Of a stretch of 64,000 nt of DNA, positions 36,370-47,930 are shown piece after piece. The notes under the pieces are model-generated. The model was given only the letters and a program-made list of their open reading frames with translations, ran no database searches and was not told the DNA's origin. Source of the DNA: Physcomitrium patens (lineage: Eukaryota; Streptophyta; Bryopsida; Funariales; Funariaceae); contig NC_037267.1 in assembly GCF_000002425.4 (NCBI RefSeq), positions 10,367,398 through 10,431,397 on the forward strand, in the 5' to 3' direction. A program made the position numbers and the translations under genes. Numbering within the stretch: position 1 is the stretch's first letter; the number at the start of each line of letters is the position of its first letter.

Positions 36370-37437
36370 CTCCTAATTTTTGGATGACTTGGGTTTTAAG
36401 AAATAAAATAGGGGTTTATATTTTGGGTGATTTCAAGAGTTTTGTATTAGATCTATAAATAAATTTTTTTCGATTAATGGTTATAGTTGTGTTTAATATG
36501 TGTTGTGAATTTGAGCTCGATCTAACGGTTGAATTAAGGAATATTGAGGTTTAAGTGGATCAAGGTCTCAAAAAGTAGAATTTTAGGTCCAATAGGGATT
36601 TTTAAGATTTCTTGCAATCTACTAGTTGGATTGAAGTGAAACTTATGTGAGAGTATATTAGACTTGATTTTCTATATGTATAAGAATTTTGAGATCAATC
36701 GAACGGTGCAAAGGAGAGATATTAGCTCTGGAAGATTGGCATCAAGATTGGAGAAAGATGCCAGTCAATACCCGAGCACATTTTTGAAGTTATCGTCAAT
36801 TTGGTAACTCCGATCCTTTTCAATTTTTTTGTACTTGTTTTTAACTTATTTTATTAGAATTTTGCAAAATTTGAGTTAAGATCAACGGTTTATTCATTAG
36901 TTATTGAGGTTTAAATCTATTGTAGAAATTACTAAGGTTTGGTTTAGGATTTAGGGTTTGGTTAGGGTTTGGTTTAGGGTTTAGGATTTGGTTAGGGTTT
37001 GGTTTAGGATTTAGGATTTGGATTAGGATTTGGTTTAGGATTTAGGATTTGGATTAGGATTTGGTTAGGATTTGATTTAGGTTTTAGGATTTGATTTAGG
37101 ATTTGGTTGGGGTTTGGTTTAAGGTTTATTTAGGGTTTGATTTAGGATTTAGGATTTTATTAGGATTTAAGATTCAATTAGTTTTGGCCTAAAGTTTGAA
37201 TGAAGTTCAATAGGATTTTAACTAGAATTAAATTAAGATTGAATTGAGATATATTTGAGTGATATTTGTGATCCTTCTAATATTTCTTTAAGAATTCTTA
37301 TTATTTGTTTGAAATTTCTTTGAGGTTTTTTGAATTTGATTAAGCTTGCTTAGCATTATTATGGTCTAATTAAAGTATTGTTAGTATTCTATTTGAATTA
37401 GAATTTTGTTATTACAATTTCCATTCTTCCTTCCACA
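36370..37437 (+). repeat. truncated family 4 LTR, plus orientation
   Basis: Inverse copy of about 40311-41490: shared text GGATGACTTGGGTTTTA, GTCTCAAAAAGTAGAATTTTAGG, AATCTACTAGTTGGATTG and the GGTTTRGGATTT array (about 36930-37170). It ends CCTTCCACA, followed by the leader GCCAGGTACCCGGAGCATTC...ATTACGACA. The left part is missing where the candidate solo LTR lies. The leader fades out by about 37500, where opposite-strand coding begins. Confidence 0.75.
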
Positions 37438-37499
37438 GCCAGGTACCCGGAGCATTCTCAAGCAAGACTTCACGTATTACGACACCGTAATCTTGTAAT

Positions 37500-40400
37500 T
37501 AACTACTTTTAATAATTAAATCAATCATCTGTCTTCCTGAATTGACTATTTTATGGATTATTAGTCTATTTTACTAATATCTTACAGAAATGAACTAATA
37601 TCTATTCTACATAGCTTTATTTCTATCTATGCAGCATCCTCGCAAATACACAATTGTTTCCTATCTAAAAACTACTTAACAAAACTCTAAAAAGTTACTA
37701 TTTCCTCTAGCCCACCCAATTCATCATTTGCTGTATTATCGAATGTAGGTTCCACCGAATTTGGTTCTAAATACAAATCTTCCTCCTCGTCTAATTCGTC
37801 CATCGTCTCCTTCATCAACTGATTTGAGAGATCTTCATTATGCTTTCTCAATTCACGGACTTGAGCCTCCAATTTCAAGATCTGGACATTCCAAAGTTCC
37901 AACTGATGTTGCAACTGACTCATCAATTCTGGAACATCTTCAATCGATACTTGTGACCATAACAACTTCACAGAATGACCTCTAAGTAGTGCCCCACTCC
38001 TATTCTTTTACTACCTAGTGATAATGACAACATGTTACCCATACTATCTATGGAATGTAATAGAAAGTAATCTTTCTTGGTGGCCACATTAAGTTTTCAA
38101 AAATCTTGACAAATTCAGATTTTTCCATTCTTTTTTTTGGAACCATTACGATTGAAGAAACCCACTCACTATTCTTTACTGGATAAATAAAACCAGCTGC
38201 AAGAAACTTATCTAATTTCTCCTTCACCATGACGGAATATTTAAGATTAAGGTAATATTACCTCTGTCGTACCGGTTTAGCATTCTCCTCTAAAATAATA
38301 CGATGCTCACAAACTTTAGCGGGGATACCTTTTAAATCATTATAAGTCCAAGCAAAAGTGGATTTATGAAGCAAGAAAAATTCTGTCCAACATGTCAACT
38401 CCTGTTCCTTAATACCTTCATAGACCTTAATTGTCCGAGGCTCTGCTGTGGTTGCCAGGTTGATAGTTTGACATAAAGGTGCAGCAACGATGTTTTGTTT
38501 CAACTATCGCATAGGTTTCAAATCAGGCGATAAGTCCGATATGTACAAAGTATTAAATCCTATGTCCAGGGCACTCACGTGGTAGACATCATACTTGGTC
38601 ATCCAATCAATATTAACTTTAGCAAAGATTTTTGAATCACTGAGTATATCAAGTACTCCCTCAGACCGCCACATTGGTATACTACTCTAGGGTGTTGGAC
38701 TGCTTCCTCGGATGCCTTTGTAATCATTACTACTGCATCATCATCGAAGCTAAGCTGATTATCTGATGTCAATTCAGATGCAGACAATTGAGACTCCTCG
38801 TGAAAGTATACTAGGTATATTTGTAACACCATTTTATCTCCGTCCTTGCCAATTTTCAAAGTACTTTGACTCCAATTGTTCTTGGCCTTCGCTTGATAAA
38901 GCCAGGGTTATCCCAATAAAATTAGATATGATAAAATCAAATGTTGTAACCAAAAGATGATGTAGTCAATTTCATACGTAATATCGACAATTATAGTTTG
39001 AACACTCCATAAAATATCCATTGGTTTTATCCGGCTATGATCTGCCATCCTTAACACCAATGTTGTGGGTACTAAGTGTTCCAAATCTAAAACATCCATT
39101 GTATCAATATTCATTAAATTGACGCTGAAACCACCATCCATCTAAACACCTGAGATCATAACACCGTCAATCGAAACATCGATGGTTGGTGCACTTGAGT
39201 TAAGATCCAAACTGACTTTTCAAACTTTTTTATTGTGTTGCCTATGTCATGTTAACGATGAATTCAATGTAGAACGATACTCTAGTGCGATCACTAGAAG
39301 TTGCTTTATAGAAATAGAAGGCCGAATAGTGTCTAGATCCTTCAAAATGTCATAGGATTCCATATTTAAGATAATTCCTAATACCCTTTTTCTTTTCATT
39401 GGGTTGAGTTTAACTCCAAGAGATAAGATATTCTTCCATCCTAGACTTGGAATTGGAATAGTAGCCGAAGCTTCCTTGGAATTTGTACGCCTGAGAAGAT
39501 CTTTTAATAGATGGGATGTTTTCCAAAACTGTGTAGAGAGTGAAACCGCTTGGAAGGGAACCGAAGCCTCCGTAATCGAGACCTCATTGAGTTGCCCAAC
39601 CGAGTCAGGTCTCATACTAGGTAAGAGGCCCATAACAGGACCAGGATTGGATGTCCCCTTAATTGGGTCAAATTGTCCCTTTGCATCAGGCTCATCCAAA
39701 TGTTGAATTGGTCCTTTCTCTTTTTGCTGACTCTTGGTAAGAACGGCTTAGACACATTCCATCTGATTTACTGGAGAATCTTGAGGACCTTGATATATCT
39801 CTTTCATTTTTCCTTAGTTCTGGATTTGTTGATCTAGATTATTGAAATTGAATGGAACATTATATTGCTGATAAGTATGTCTATATTGCTTACTATTCCC
39901 ACACACTGGTGCATAATCGTCACTAGCTCTGGAATTGAGACATTCAGTGGCATAATGACCAATCTATCTGCAATGAAAACAACGAAATGATCTTCTTGCA
40001 TTCCCATCAAGCATAGTGGGTGTCTCCATCGATATATACCTACTAGGCTTGTTCTATATAGGTTTAGAAAATGATCCTGTTTGTTCCGTTGATACGGAGG
40101 GTACTTGATTTGATGACGTCAGTGGAACATATTACTGATACCTCTACTTCTTCTTCCCATAGGTTTGAAAGTTTGATATAGAACCTTGATTAAAATTAGA
40201 ACTTTGAAAATTATTGAATGTTCAATTTTATCGATTAGATCGATTTCCATTCCATCCATACGTTGACGTAATGTGTGAAGTCTTGCTTGAAAATGCTCCG
40301 GGTATCTGGCTATAGAAGAAAGAATAGAAATTGCGATAACAAAATCCTAATTCTAATAGAATACTAACAATGCTCTAATTAGATTATAATAATGGTAAAC

Positions 40401-41952
40401 AAACGTAATCAATTTCAAATCAACTCAAAGAAATTTCAAACAAACAATAAAATTCTTAAAGAAATATTAGATTGATCAAAAATTTTACTCAAATATATGT
40501 CAATTCAATCTTAATTTAATTCTAGTTAAAATCCTATTGAATTTCACTCAACTTTAGACCAAACCTAATTAAATCTTAAATCCTAATAATTCCTAAATCC
40601 TAAGTCAAATCCTAAACAAATCTTAAATTAAACCCTATTCCAAATCCTAAACCCTAAACCAAATCCTAAACCCTAATCCAACCCTAAACTCTAATCCAAA
40701 TCCTAAACCCTAAATCAAACCTTAAATCAAACTCTAACCAAATCCTAGTCCAAATTCTAATCCAAACCCTAAATCAAACCCTAATCCAAATCCTAAACCC
40801 TAATCCAAACCCTAATCCAAACCATAAATCCTAATCCAAACCCTAATCCAAATCCTAATCCAAACCCTAAACCGAACCCTAGCCAAACCCTAATCCAAAT
40901 CCTAGTAATTCTTATGACAGATTTAAACCTCAATATCTAATGAATAAACCATTGATCTCAATTCAAAATTTTCACACTTCTTAAAAATCAAGTTCAAAAC
41001 AAGCAAAAAACTTTTGAAAAGGATCGGAGTTACCAATTGACGAAAACCTCAAAAATGTGTTCAGGTGTTAGCTAGCTGCCTTCTCCAATCTTGTTGCTAA
41101 CTTCCCAGAGCCAATTTCTCTTCTTTTCGCCGTTCGATTGGTTTCAAATTTCTCATGGACATAGAAAAACAAGTCTAATATCCTTTCATATAAGTTTTAC
41201 TCCAATCCAACTAGTAGATTGCATGAAATCTTAAAAAACCCTCACTGGACCTAAAATTCTACTTTTTGAGACCTTGATTCACTTAAACCTCAATATCTCT
41301 CAGTTCAAGTGTTAGATCAAGCTCAAATTCACAAAATGTGTTCAAAACAATTATAACCATGAACCCAAAAAAATTCATTTGTAGATCTGTAACAAAACTC
41401 TCGAAATCACTCAAAACATAAACCCTATTTTATTTCATAAAACCCAAGTCATCCAAAAAAAAACTCAACTTTGCAAAGCTCTTACAAATTCATATCAACT
41501 CCAAATCATCCAAAATCAATGCCCATAGAAACCTTATCCAATCTTCTCTCAAATCCTATTCTTCGATCTGCCAAAGAGTTCTGGAGTCGTCGTCGAGACT
41601 CAGTTTTGTGCCTCAGGATCTGATTTCGACCCTGGTTCATAACCGGCCCTCTCCGGGTATCAATATCTAGTTTTTCTAAGTAACTTTTTTCTAGAATTTA
41701 CTCTTAACTTTCTTCTAAAGATTCCTATATCATTTATTTTCCCAATCTACTTTGATTTGCCTTACTTATGGTACTACAAAATAAGTAGAAGTCACCTTTC
41801 TAAAAGGCAACATTGGTACTTTTTAATTTTTCTACCCCTTTGGCTATTAAGTATATTTCTAAGATAATTTGTTCTAATACTTTGAACTAAGATCTCTTAA
41901 ATTATAATAATCTCCATACTCTTTCACCTATTAATTGTATTACATCACGACA
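37500..41952 (-). mobile_element. family 4 Gypsy element (LTR, gag, protease, partial RT)
   Basis: Read on the minus strand from 41952: an LTR (to 40311), the leader GCCAGATACCCGGAGCATT, gag with two CCHC-like knuckles (about 40000-39890), protease near 39140-38900 (DGGFSVNLMNIDTMDVLDLE, then LRMADHSRIKPM), and the RT entrance near 38500-38060 (STFAWTYNDLKGIPAKVCEH; FIYPVKNSEWVSSIVMVPKK). The remaining RT, RNase H and integrase are absent. About 37990-37690 encodes a coiled-coil-like stretch (LQHQLELWNVQILKLEAQV) that may be the element's C-terminal part. It is broken in more than ten places and has no matching 3' LTR in the right orientation. Confidence 0.75.
40311..41952 (-). repeat. 5' LTR of family 4 element
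   Basis: On the minus strand it starts TGTCGTGATGTAATACAATT and ends TTCTTCTATA, 1642 bp. It contains a dense array of AAACCCTAA/AAATCCTAA (plus-strand reading, about 40580-40910), a degenerate form of the plant telomere repeat. The start and end are shared with the family 3 LTRs, but the gag-derived part of those LTRs is absent here. Confidence 0.75.
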
Positions 41953-42389
41953 ACGTATTTCTCGTTTGAACTTGATTGACTTCCCATTGAGTCGGTGGAA
42001 TCATGGTCTGATTACTGAATTATTTTTGCCTTTGCCAATTCCAACAATTAGCTGTTAAGTACTTTCCTCCGCAAAATGTACATTGATCCATCATTTGTGA
42101 GGGTGAAGGGCATTCTGTTACCAAATGACTATGGCCCTTACAATTACTTTACCATACATTGGTCCTAGTATTAGTAGGCTTGCACCACTTCTCCTTATCT
42201 TTGGCCATATTAACGGCCATTTCTTCCATTTTCTTCGTCAAGTCAATAATAAGGTTTCATTAGAATCTTTTGGGATTAGTATTAATAGTAACTCTGCCGT
42301 ACTTAAGGCTTGTTGTTGATACAGAAAATATGGAACATACGTTGTTGTATTACATGCTATCTAGCTTAAGAATGCACTAGGCATCTCGT
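41953..42389 (-). pseudogene. leader and gag scrap with zinc knuckles
   Basis: Directly follows the 42390-44164 LTR on the minus strand: the leader CGAGATGCCTAGTGCATTC...GTAATACAACAACGTATG, then gag text with a knuckle-like KGHSHLVTECPS and CTFCGGKYLTANC (about 42130-42030). It then runs straight into the next LTR (41952). It is a heavily shortened internal region between two LTRs, i.e. an LTR-internal-LTR chain. Confidence 0.6.
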
Positions 42390-44164
42390 TGTGGAAGATA
42401 AAACAATGTTTTACAAGTATCCAGGTAGGCTAGTGGGTTTCAACCATCTAATTACGAAGTATTTCGTATTTCAATATAAAAGTTCAATCCTAATACAAAG
42501 TGCTTAGAAGCACTATTTTAAATAACTTTAAGATATTATAAGCACAAAGTCTTTTGTTATTTGTTAGTTTTTTATTTTATTTTATTTTATTTTATTTTTA
42601 ATTTTTAATTTTTAATTTTTTAATTTTTATTTTATTATATTTTATTTTATTTTTTCAACCTTAACCCTAAACAACGAGCTTTGACAAGTTGTAATTCTCA
42701 ATCTGACCATCTGATTGTTGTAAACTTCTACCACTAGTGTCTTTGCAAGTCTTCTAAATGCTCAAGAAATTTCAATCCAATCTAACTTACACATTGCAAG
42801 AAAATGCCATAAATCCACACTGATGTATCTTGATCGCCGCCTAGAAGTCCTCAACTTATCATGCCAAAAGTCACCTTATTCCAGCTAGTAGATCTCTAGA
42901 TGTTATAGAAACCCTAGACAACCTCAATTTGCTAACTTTTGATACCTCTTTATACTAATGGTCAAATATCCTCTATCTGTTTGTTAGATTAACACAAACT
43001 TTTGCATGCACTCGGTATACTCAACCCTTTAGACACCTCTAAATTTCAACTGCAAAAGTTTCTCCAATTTCACAAAACAGTCAAGAATACTAGCCTTAAT
43101 TTTATTACAAAAAAAAATCCAAATCACCAATACAAACATTGACTTTCAACAACGATTGCAAAAGTCCTCTCAAATCCTATGAAATCAAATTCTATACCTT
43201 TCAAAAGAGCTTGAAGCTTGCTCTCCAACCCAAAAATCCCGATCTCGGAATGCCTTCTTCTTTTTCCTCTCCTTTCCTTTAACTCGGTGAGGTCCCTCAT
43301 TCTTCCGCCCTGGGCTCCGAATTAGAAAAGCAGATCCGCCTCCATAGAATTCTTGCCTCTAAAAAGATCTTTTTATAGAAAAGATATTTTTCTGAAACTG
43401 CATAGAGAATGGAACAACTTAAAATGGAACCAAACCCTATATATTTGGGACCTCATTGGGTTGTTTAACCAAGTCTGGTCTCATACTAGGTAAGAGGCTC
43501 GTAATAGGACCTAAATTGGATGTCCCCGTAATTGGGTCAAATTGGCCCTTCACATCACATTCACTTGAATATTGAATTGGTCCTTTCCACTTTTGTCGAC
43601 TCTTGGTAAGAACGGCTTGGACTTATTCTACCCGATGTATCAGAGAATCTTGAGGATCCAGATTCATCCCTTCAATTTTTTCCTAGCTTTGGATCTGTTG
43701 ATCCCAATTATTGAAATTGAACGGAGTATTACATTGCTTATAAGTATGCCCCAACTGCTTGCTATTTCCACACTCTAGCACGTGATTGTCAATGACTTTG
43801 GAATTGGAACATTCAATAGCATAATGACCAATTCGTCTGCAACGAAAACAACAAAGTCATCTTACTGTACCTCCATCAGGCATATTGGGTGTTTCCACTG
43901 ATATATACCTCGTAAGCTTGTTCCATGTAGGATTAGAAAATGATCCTGGTCGTTCTGTTGGTACAAAGGGTACTTGGTTCGATGACGCCGGTGGAACATA
44001 CACTAGTGTCACATTCGATGGTATAGATTGTAATGGAGTGATATTAACTGGCCCTTGAATATTGGCACTGGTATTGGCCACTGCTTCTAACATCTAAGCT
44101 AATTAAATATTAATAAATCTTTTCTATTTATATTTTTACCACATAGTCGTATCGCAATACGACA
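42390..44164 (-). repeat. 3' LTR of family 3 element, carrying gag-like text
   Basis: 1775 bp on the minus strand, starting TGTCGTATTGCGATACGACT after the purine tract CAGAGGGGGTGGA and ending TCTTCCACA before the leader. Its first ~800 bp contain gag-like coding text homologous to family 4 gag (SSNQVPFVPTERPGSFSNP, a zinc knuckle CFRCRRIGHYAIEC, and LLPSMRPDLVKQPNEV), followed by ordinary LTR sequence (CTTCAAGCTCTTTT..., ACTTGTCAAAGCTC) and a TTTTA-type array (about 42567-42655). Confidence 0.7.
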
Positions 44165-47100
44165 TCCACCCCCTCTGAACCTATGCATCTTCTCATATGC
44201 ACCAAATAGTCTAGTTGTTATTTGAATTATAATATGTTCTCCAAGTCTTCGTCCAAATCCTCTTCATCACCTTTGCTATCCAAGTCAATTTCATCTTCTT
44301 GTTGAAGAATATCTATGTCTCCACCAAGGTCTTCTATATTTATTTTTGTGCATCTTTTTTTATATATTTTAACTCGCTTCCTTACAATTGGTATTTTTAA
44401 CCTTTTTTTATCTAACTCCCGTAATGAATAAGTTACGTTATCATGAAGAGTTGTTACCACATACGGTCTAAGCCATCGCTTAAAAAACTTCTTTAAAGTA
44501 CTATGTTAATTGTCCAAGCTACTACCATAGACCAAAATCCAATCACCTTCTTCAATTGCTTTAGGCCTCAATCGATGTTGCTTATCAAATCTTCCCTTGT
44601 TTTGTAACCTTCATCTTTTTAATCTTTCTAATACTATTTACACATCTTCCGAACTTTGCTCTAATTGTTGAATTCTAATAGCTAAAAGTTCTTCTCCTGT
44701 CAATCCATCTTTCTATGGTAGCACACTCCAAGTAGATACCTTTTCTTCAATTGGCATAATTGATTTTTGACCTGTCATAAGCTCAATAAGCATATATCCT
44801 GTTACGGAGCTATGAGTTGTTTGATCAGCCCATAATGCAAATGACAAAAGTCATGGCCATTCTCTAACCTTTCTATTATAAGCTTTAACTAATGCTTTCA
44901 CAATTGGTGGGTGACCACACTAACTTTTTACATTTCCTTCAGGATTATAAGCAGTACTTAGTGATAGTTTAATTCCACATCTTTCAAAGAATTCACGAGC
45001 TTCTTGTGCATTTAATTCTCCATGATCTGCAATGATTTTTCCTACACATTCGTAGCAGCAAATAACATCTTTAAGCAAAAATCTACAAATTTCTTCCATA
45101 GATTTTGTTCTCAATGTTCTTCTTTCTACTTGATTTGATAAATTTTCATGAGCTAAGACCAAATATCTCATTTGCCATAACCCGATTGGTATAATAACCA
45201 AATCAACAATGTATTTAAAATGAAAAGCTAGAGGATATATAGGATGAAGACCATCTTGATGTCATATATTAGAATATGTTTGATAAATTTTACATGATCC
45301 TACAAATAAGAGCACATCTTGATACATATTTTTCCACCAATATCGTTCCTTAAGTTTAGCAAAAGTAGCCCAAATTCCTCTATGTCCTATCCATAAACTA
45401 TCATGAAACCCCTTTAATAATTTTTTTTTCTCTTCTTTATTGCCTATCACTCTTTGTAGCATTCCAATTCCTTTCTTTGGTCTCTTCTATAAGAATCCTT
45501 CTTGAAGCAAAAATCCATATACCTTTTTTTTTATTTGTTTAAATTTTTTTGTAGACCAATTTTTTTGCTTAGTCAAGGTATTCAAATAATGACCAATATC
45601 GAATAATTCTCCTTTATAAAATTCTTCAAGAAATAGCTTGTCTTCTTTGTTAAGATTTGATACTAAATAGAATTTTGACCCAACATCATCAATGTCTTCA
45701 ACTATTTTGTCTTTTCTTTCATATCTTGCTCGAGATAGCATGTCTGCTACTAAATTTTCTTTTCCAATAATATGCTTAAATTTTGGATTTAATGACTTAA
45801 TATAAGCAATTTATCTTAACATTGCAATATTTGGTATTGAATAATTAGTAATCATTCCAAGCAATGGCAATCAATCCATTTTAATTACTACTGCTGCACC
45901 AATCAAATAATCCCTTTCAACTTTCATAGCCAAAATAACTCCCTAAAGTTCTCTTTTGACTTACAAATATGCACGTTGATAAGTACTTAAAAATTTAGTT
46001 CTAAATCGAAATCCAAATCTATTTCCACTTGAATCATCTTGATCCACAGCCCATCCAATAGCAATAGGATTAGTATCCACAGTAAGAATTACTTGTCTAT
46101 TATAGTCATAATCAATTTTTCTTAAAATTGGAGGTGTCACCAATAACACCTTTAGCTTCTGCATTCCTTCAGTATGCTTTCTTTTCCATTTAAATTGATA
46201 ATCTTTATGTAATAATTCATACAATGGATCTATTACATGAGCATAATGAAGAATCCATATATGATAAAATACACAAGCTCCAAAAAACCTGCATACTTCT
46301 GTTAAAGAGTCACATAAATCCTTCATCCTTCCAATTGCATCAACTTTATTTGGATTTGACTTTCTTCCATAAAACCCACACAAATACCCAACAATAAGAA
46401 CTTCCTGCATTCCAAATGTAGATTTTGCTCCTGAAAGTGTAAGATGAACCTCTTCAAGTCGAGTTAAAATCTTTTCACAATCTTGTATATGATCAACAAC
46501 ATATTTGCGACACCCTTTCTTATCTAAAGTTTCATCTTTTTTTCCTTCTTAATATTTTTTGATAGGAACATCATCTAAAAAAGGTATAGTTTTTTCAGAA
46601 ATGAAGTCTCTTAATACCTTGTTTATCCCATTCATCATATGTGCAACTGAGTCAGTAGTACTTTGAGGGAGGGTACATATTTTAAGCAATCCAAGTGGCA
46701 TTCTCATTGTTGTTAGATCTCTATTCCCATGCGTAAGTTGAAATTGATCATAATACAAATACAAATCACCCATTGAATAAATTACCCTTCCGACAAATAC
46801 TTCTGTAAACTCGTCTATAAGAGGTCCTATACCTGTATTTCTTATAGTTATTGCATTCATTGGCTGCATATCTTGAATAAAACTTAATGATCTTTTTTTC
46901 TTAGGCATCATAAACCAACGATTAGAATATGGAGCAAAAGAAGGCTCCAAAATTTTTATTTGTATCTTTTCTTTCAATAATTCCACCAATTTAGATAAAT
47001 GTGTCCTCGGCACAGGAATTGGCCTTAAGTTCCAAGGTACATGAGGTACTGTAAAGATAACCATAGGAGCAACAACATTAAGATCTCCACATCCTATTTC

Positions 47101-47543
47101 ACGAGATCCAAAGGCAAATGATTTACCTTGTTTTGAAAGTATTTTTTTTAAAATATTTAATTTCTGCTGGATATAAAGAACCATCACATCCAATCTTCAA
47201 TTCTTCAAAAGTCTCCTTTGTAAACTGATGTCCAATCTATTTTGGATCTCTTAAACTCTCTCTTTTTGATGCTTCTTCCATTTGCTCCTTAGAATCTTCT
47301 AGTAAAGGTCTGGCAACAAGTTTTATCTTTTTATCTATTGTTTGATATTTTGTCTCTACAATAACTTCTAGTGCTTGAAAAGATTCAAGTATAGAATAAA
47401 CCTCCGTCGAATGAATTTCTACAATCTTATCATTATCTCTTAATCTAATAGATGTAATTAATTCTAAAGAATCCTTCAATCTATTTTTTTCATAAATACC
47501 TTAAATCTTTTCATCATCTTCTAATGTCCCTTACTTACGTAAT
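44165..47543 (-). mobile_element. family 3 Gypsy element, pol part, interrupted by a family 1 copy
   Basis: Minus-strand pol text in order from about 47480 to 44230: the protease/RT linker, RT near 47100-46550 (MVIFTVPHVPWNLRPIPVPR; TIPFLDDVPIKKY with FLDD at the catalytic site), RNase H near 46400-45960 (VILTVDTNPIAIGWAVDQDD), a zinc-finger part near 45460-45270 (HRGIWATFAKLKERYWW, CKIYQTY), integrase near 45200-44900, and an acidic C-terminal tail ending about 44230. It closely parallels the copy at 58357-62943. Upstream it is cut at 47543 by the family 1 LTR. It is broken in more than ten places. Confidence 0.85.
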
Positions 47544-47930
47544 TGTAACGGATACAGAAATACAAGCTCGAGATCTAACAAGAAGTTCAAGCAGAATTGA
47601 CAAGAATTAGATTAATCAGATGAATACAACAACAACACCAGAGAGGTGAGCTAGAGCTCCAAGAGATGTGTTGTCGAGACTGAAGAATTCTTCAGCCTTG
47701 ATTCTAATATATACTCCTATTTACGAAGCTTTTTAAGCAACTTCCACCAACTAGGAAGCTTCTCAAGTAACTTCTACCAACTAAGAAGCTTCTCAAGCAA
47801 CTTCCACCAATTAAGAAGCTTCTCAAGTAACTTCGATCAACTAAGAAGCTTTTAGAAGGTTCCAGAGATTTACTACTAAAAGGTTCTAGAAACTTGTCTC
47901 TTGAAGGTTCTAAGTACTTTGTCCCTAACA
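47544..47930 (-). repeat. 3' LTR of minus-strand family 1 copy
   Basis: Starts TGTTAGGGACAAAG and ends ATCCGTTACA on the minus strand, 387 bp, similar in length to the 678-1068 LTR. It has a run of four or five CAACTAAGAAGCTT(C/T)TCAAG-type repeats (plus-strand reading, about 47730-47860) and the conserved palindrome at 47675-47700. Heat-shock elements are fewer and more degenerate than in the other copies. Confidence 0.82.

Noticed and set aside
36930-37170. Interstitial telomere or chromosome-fusion scar
   Set aside because: The telomere-like array recurs at the same place inside three LTRs, so it is part of the element.
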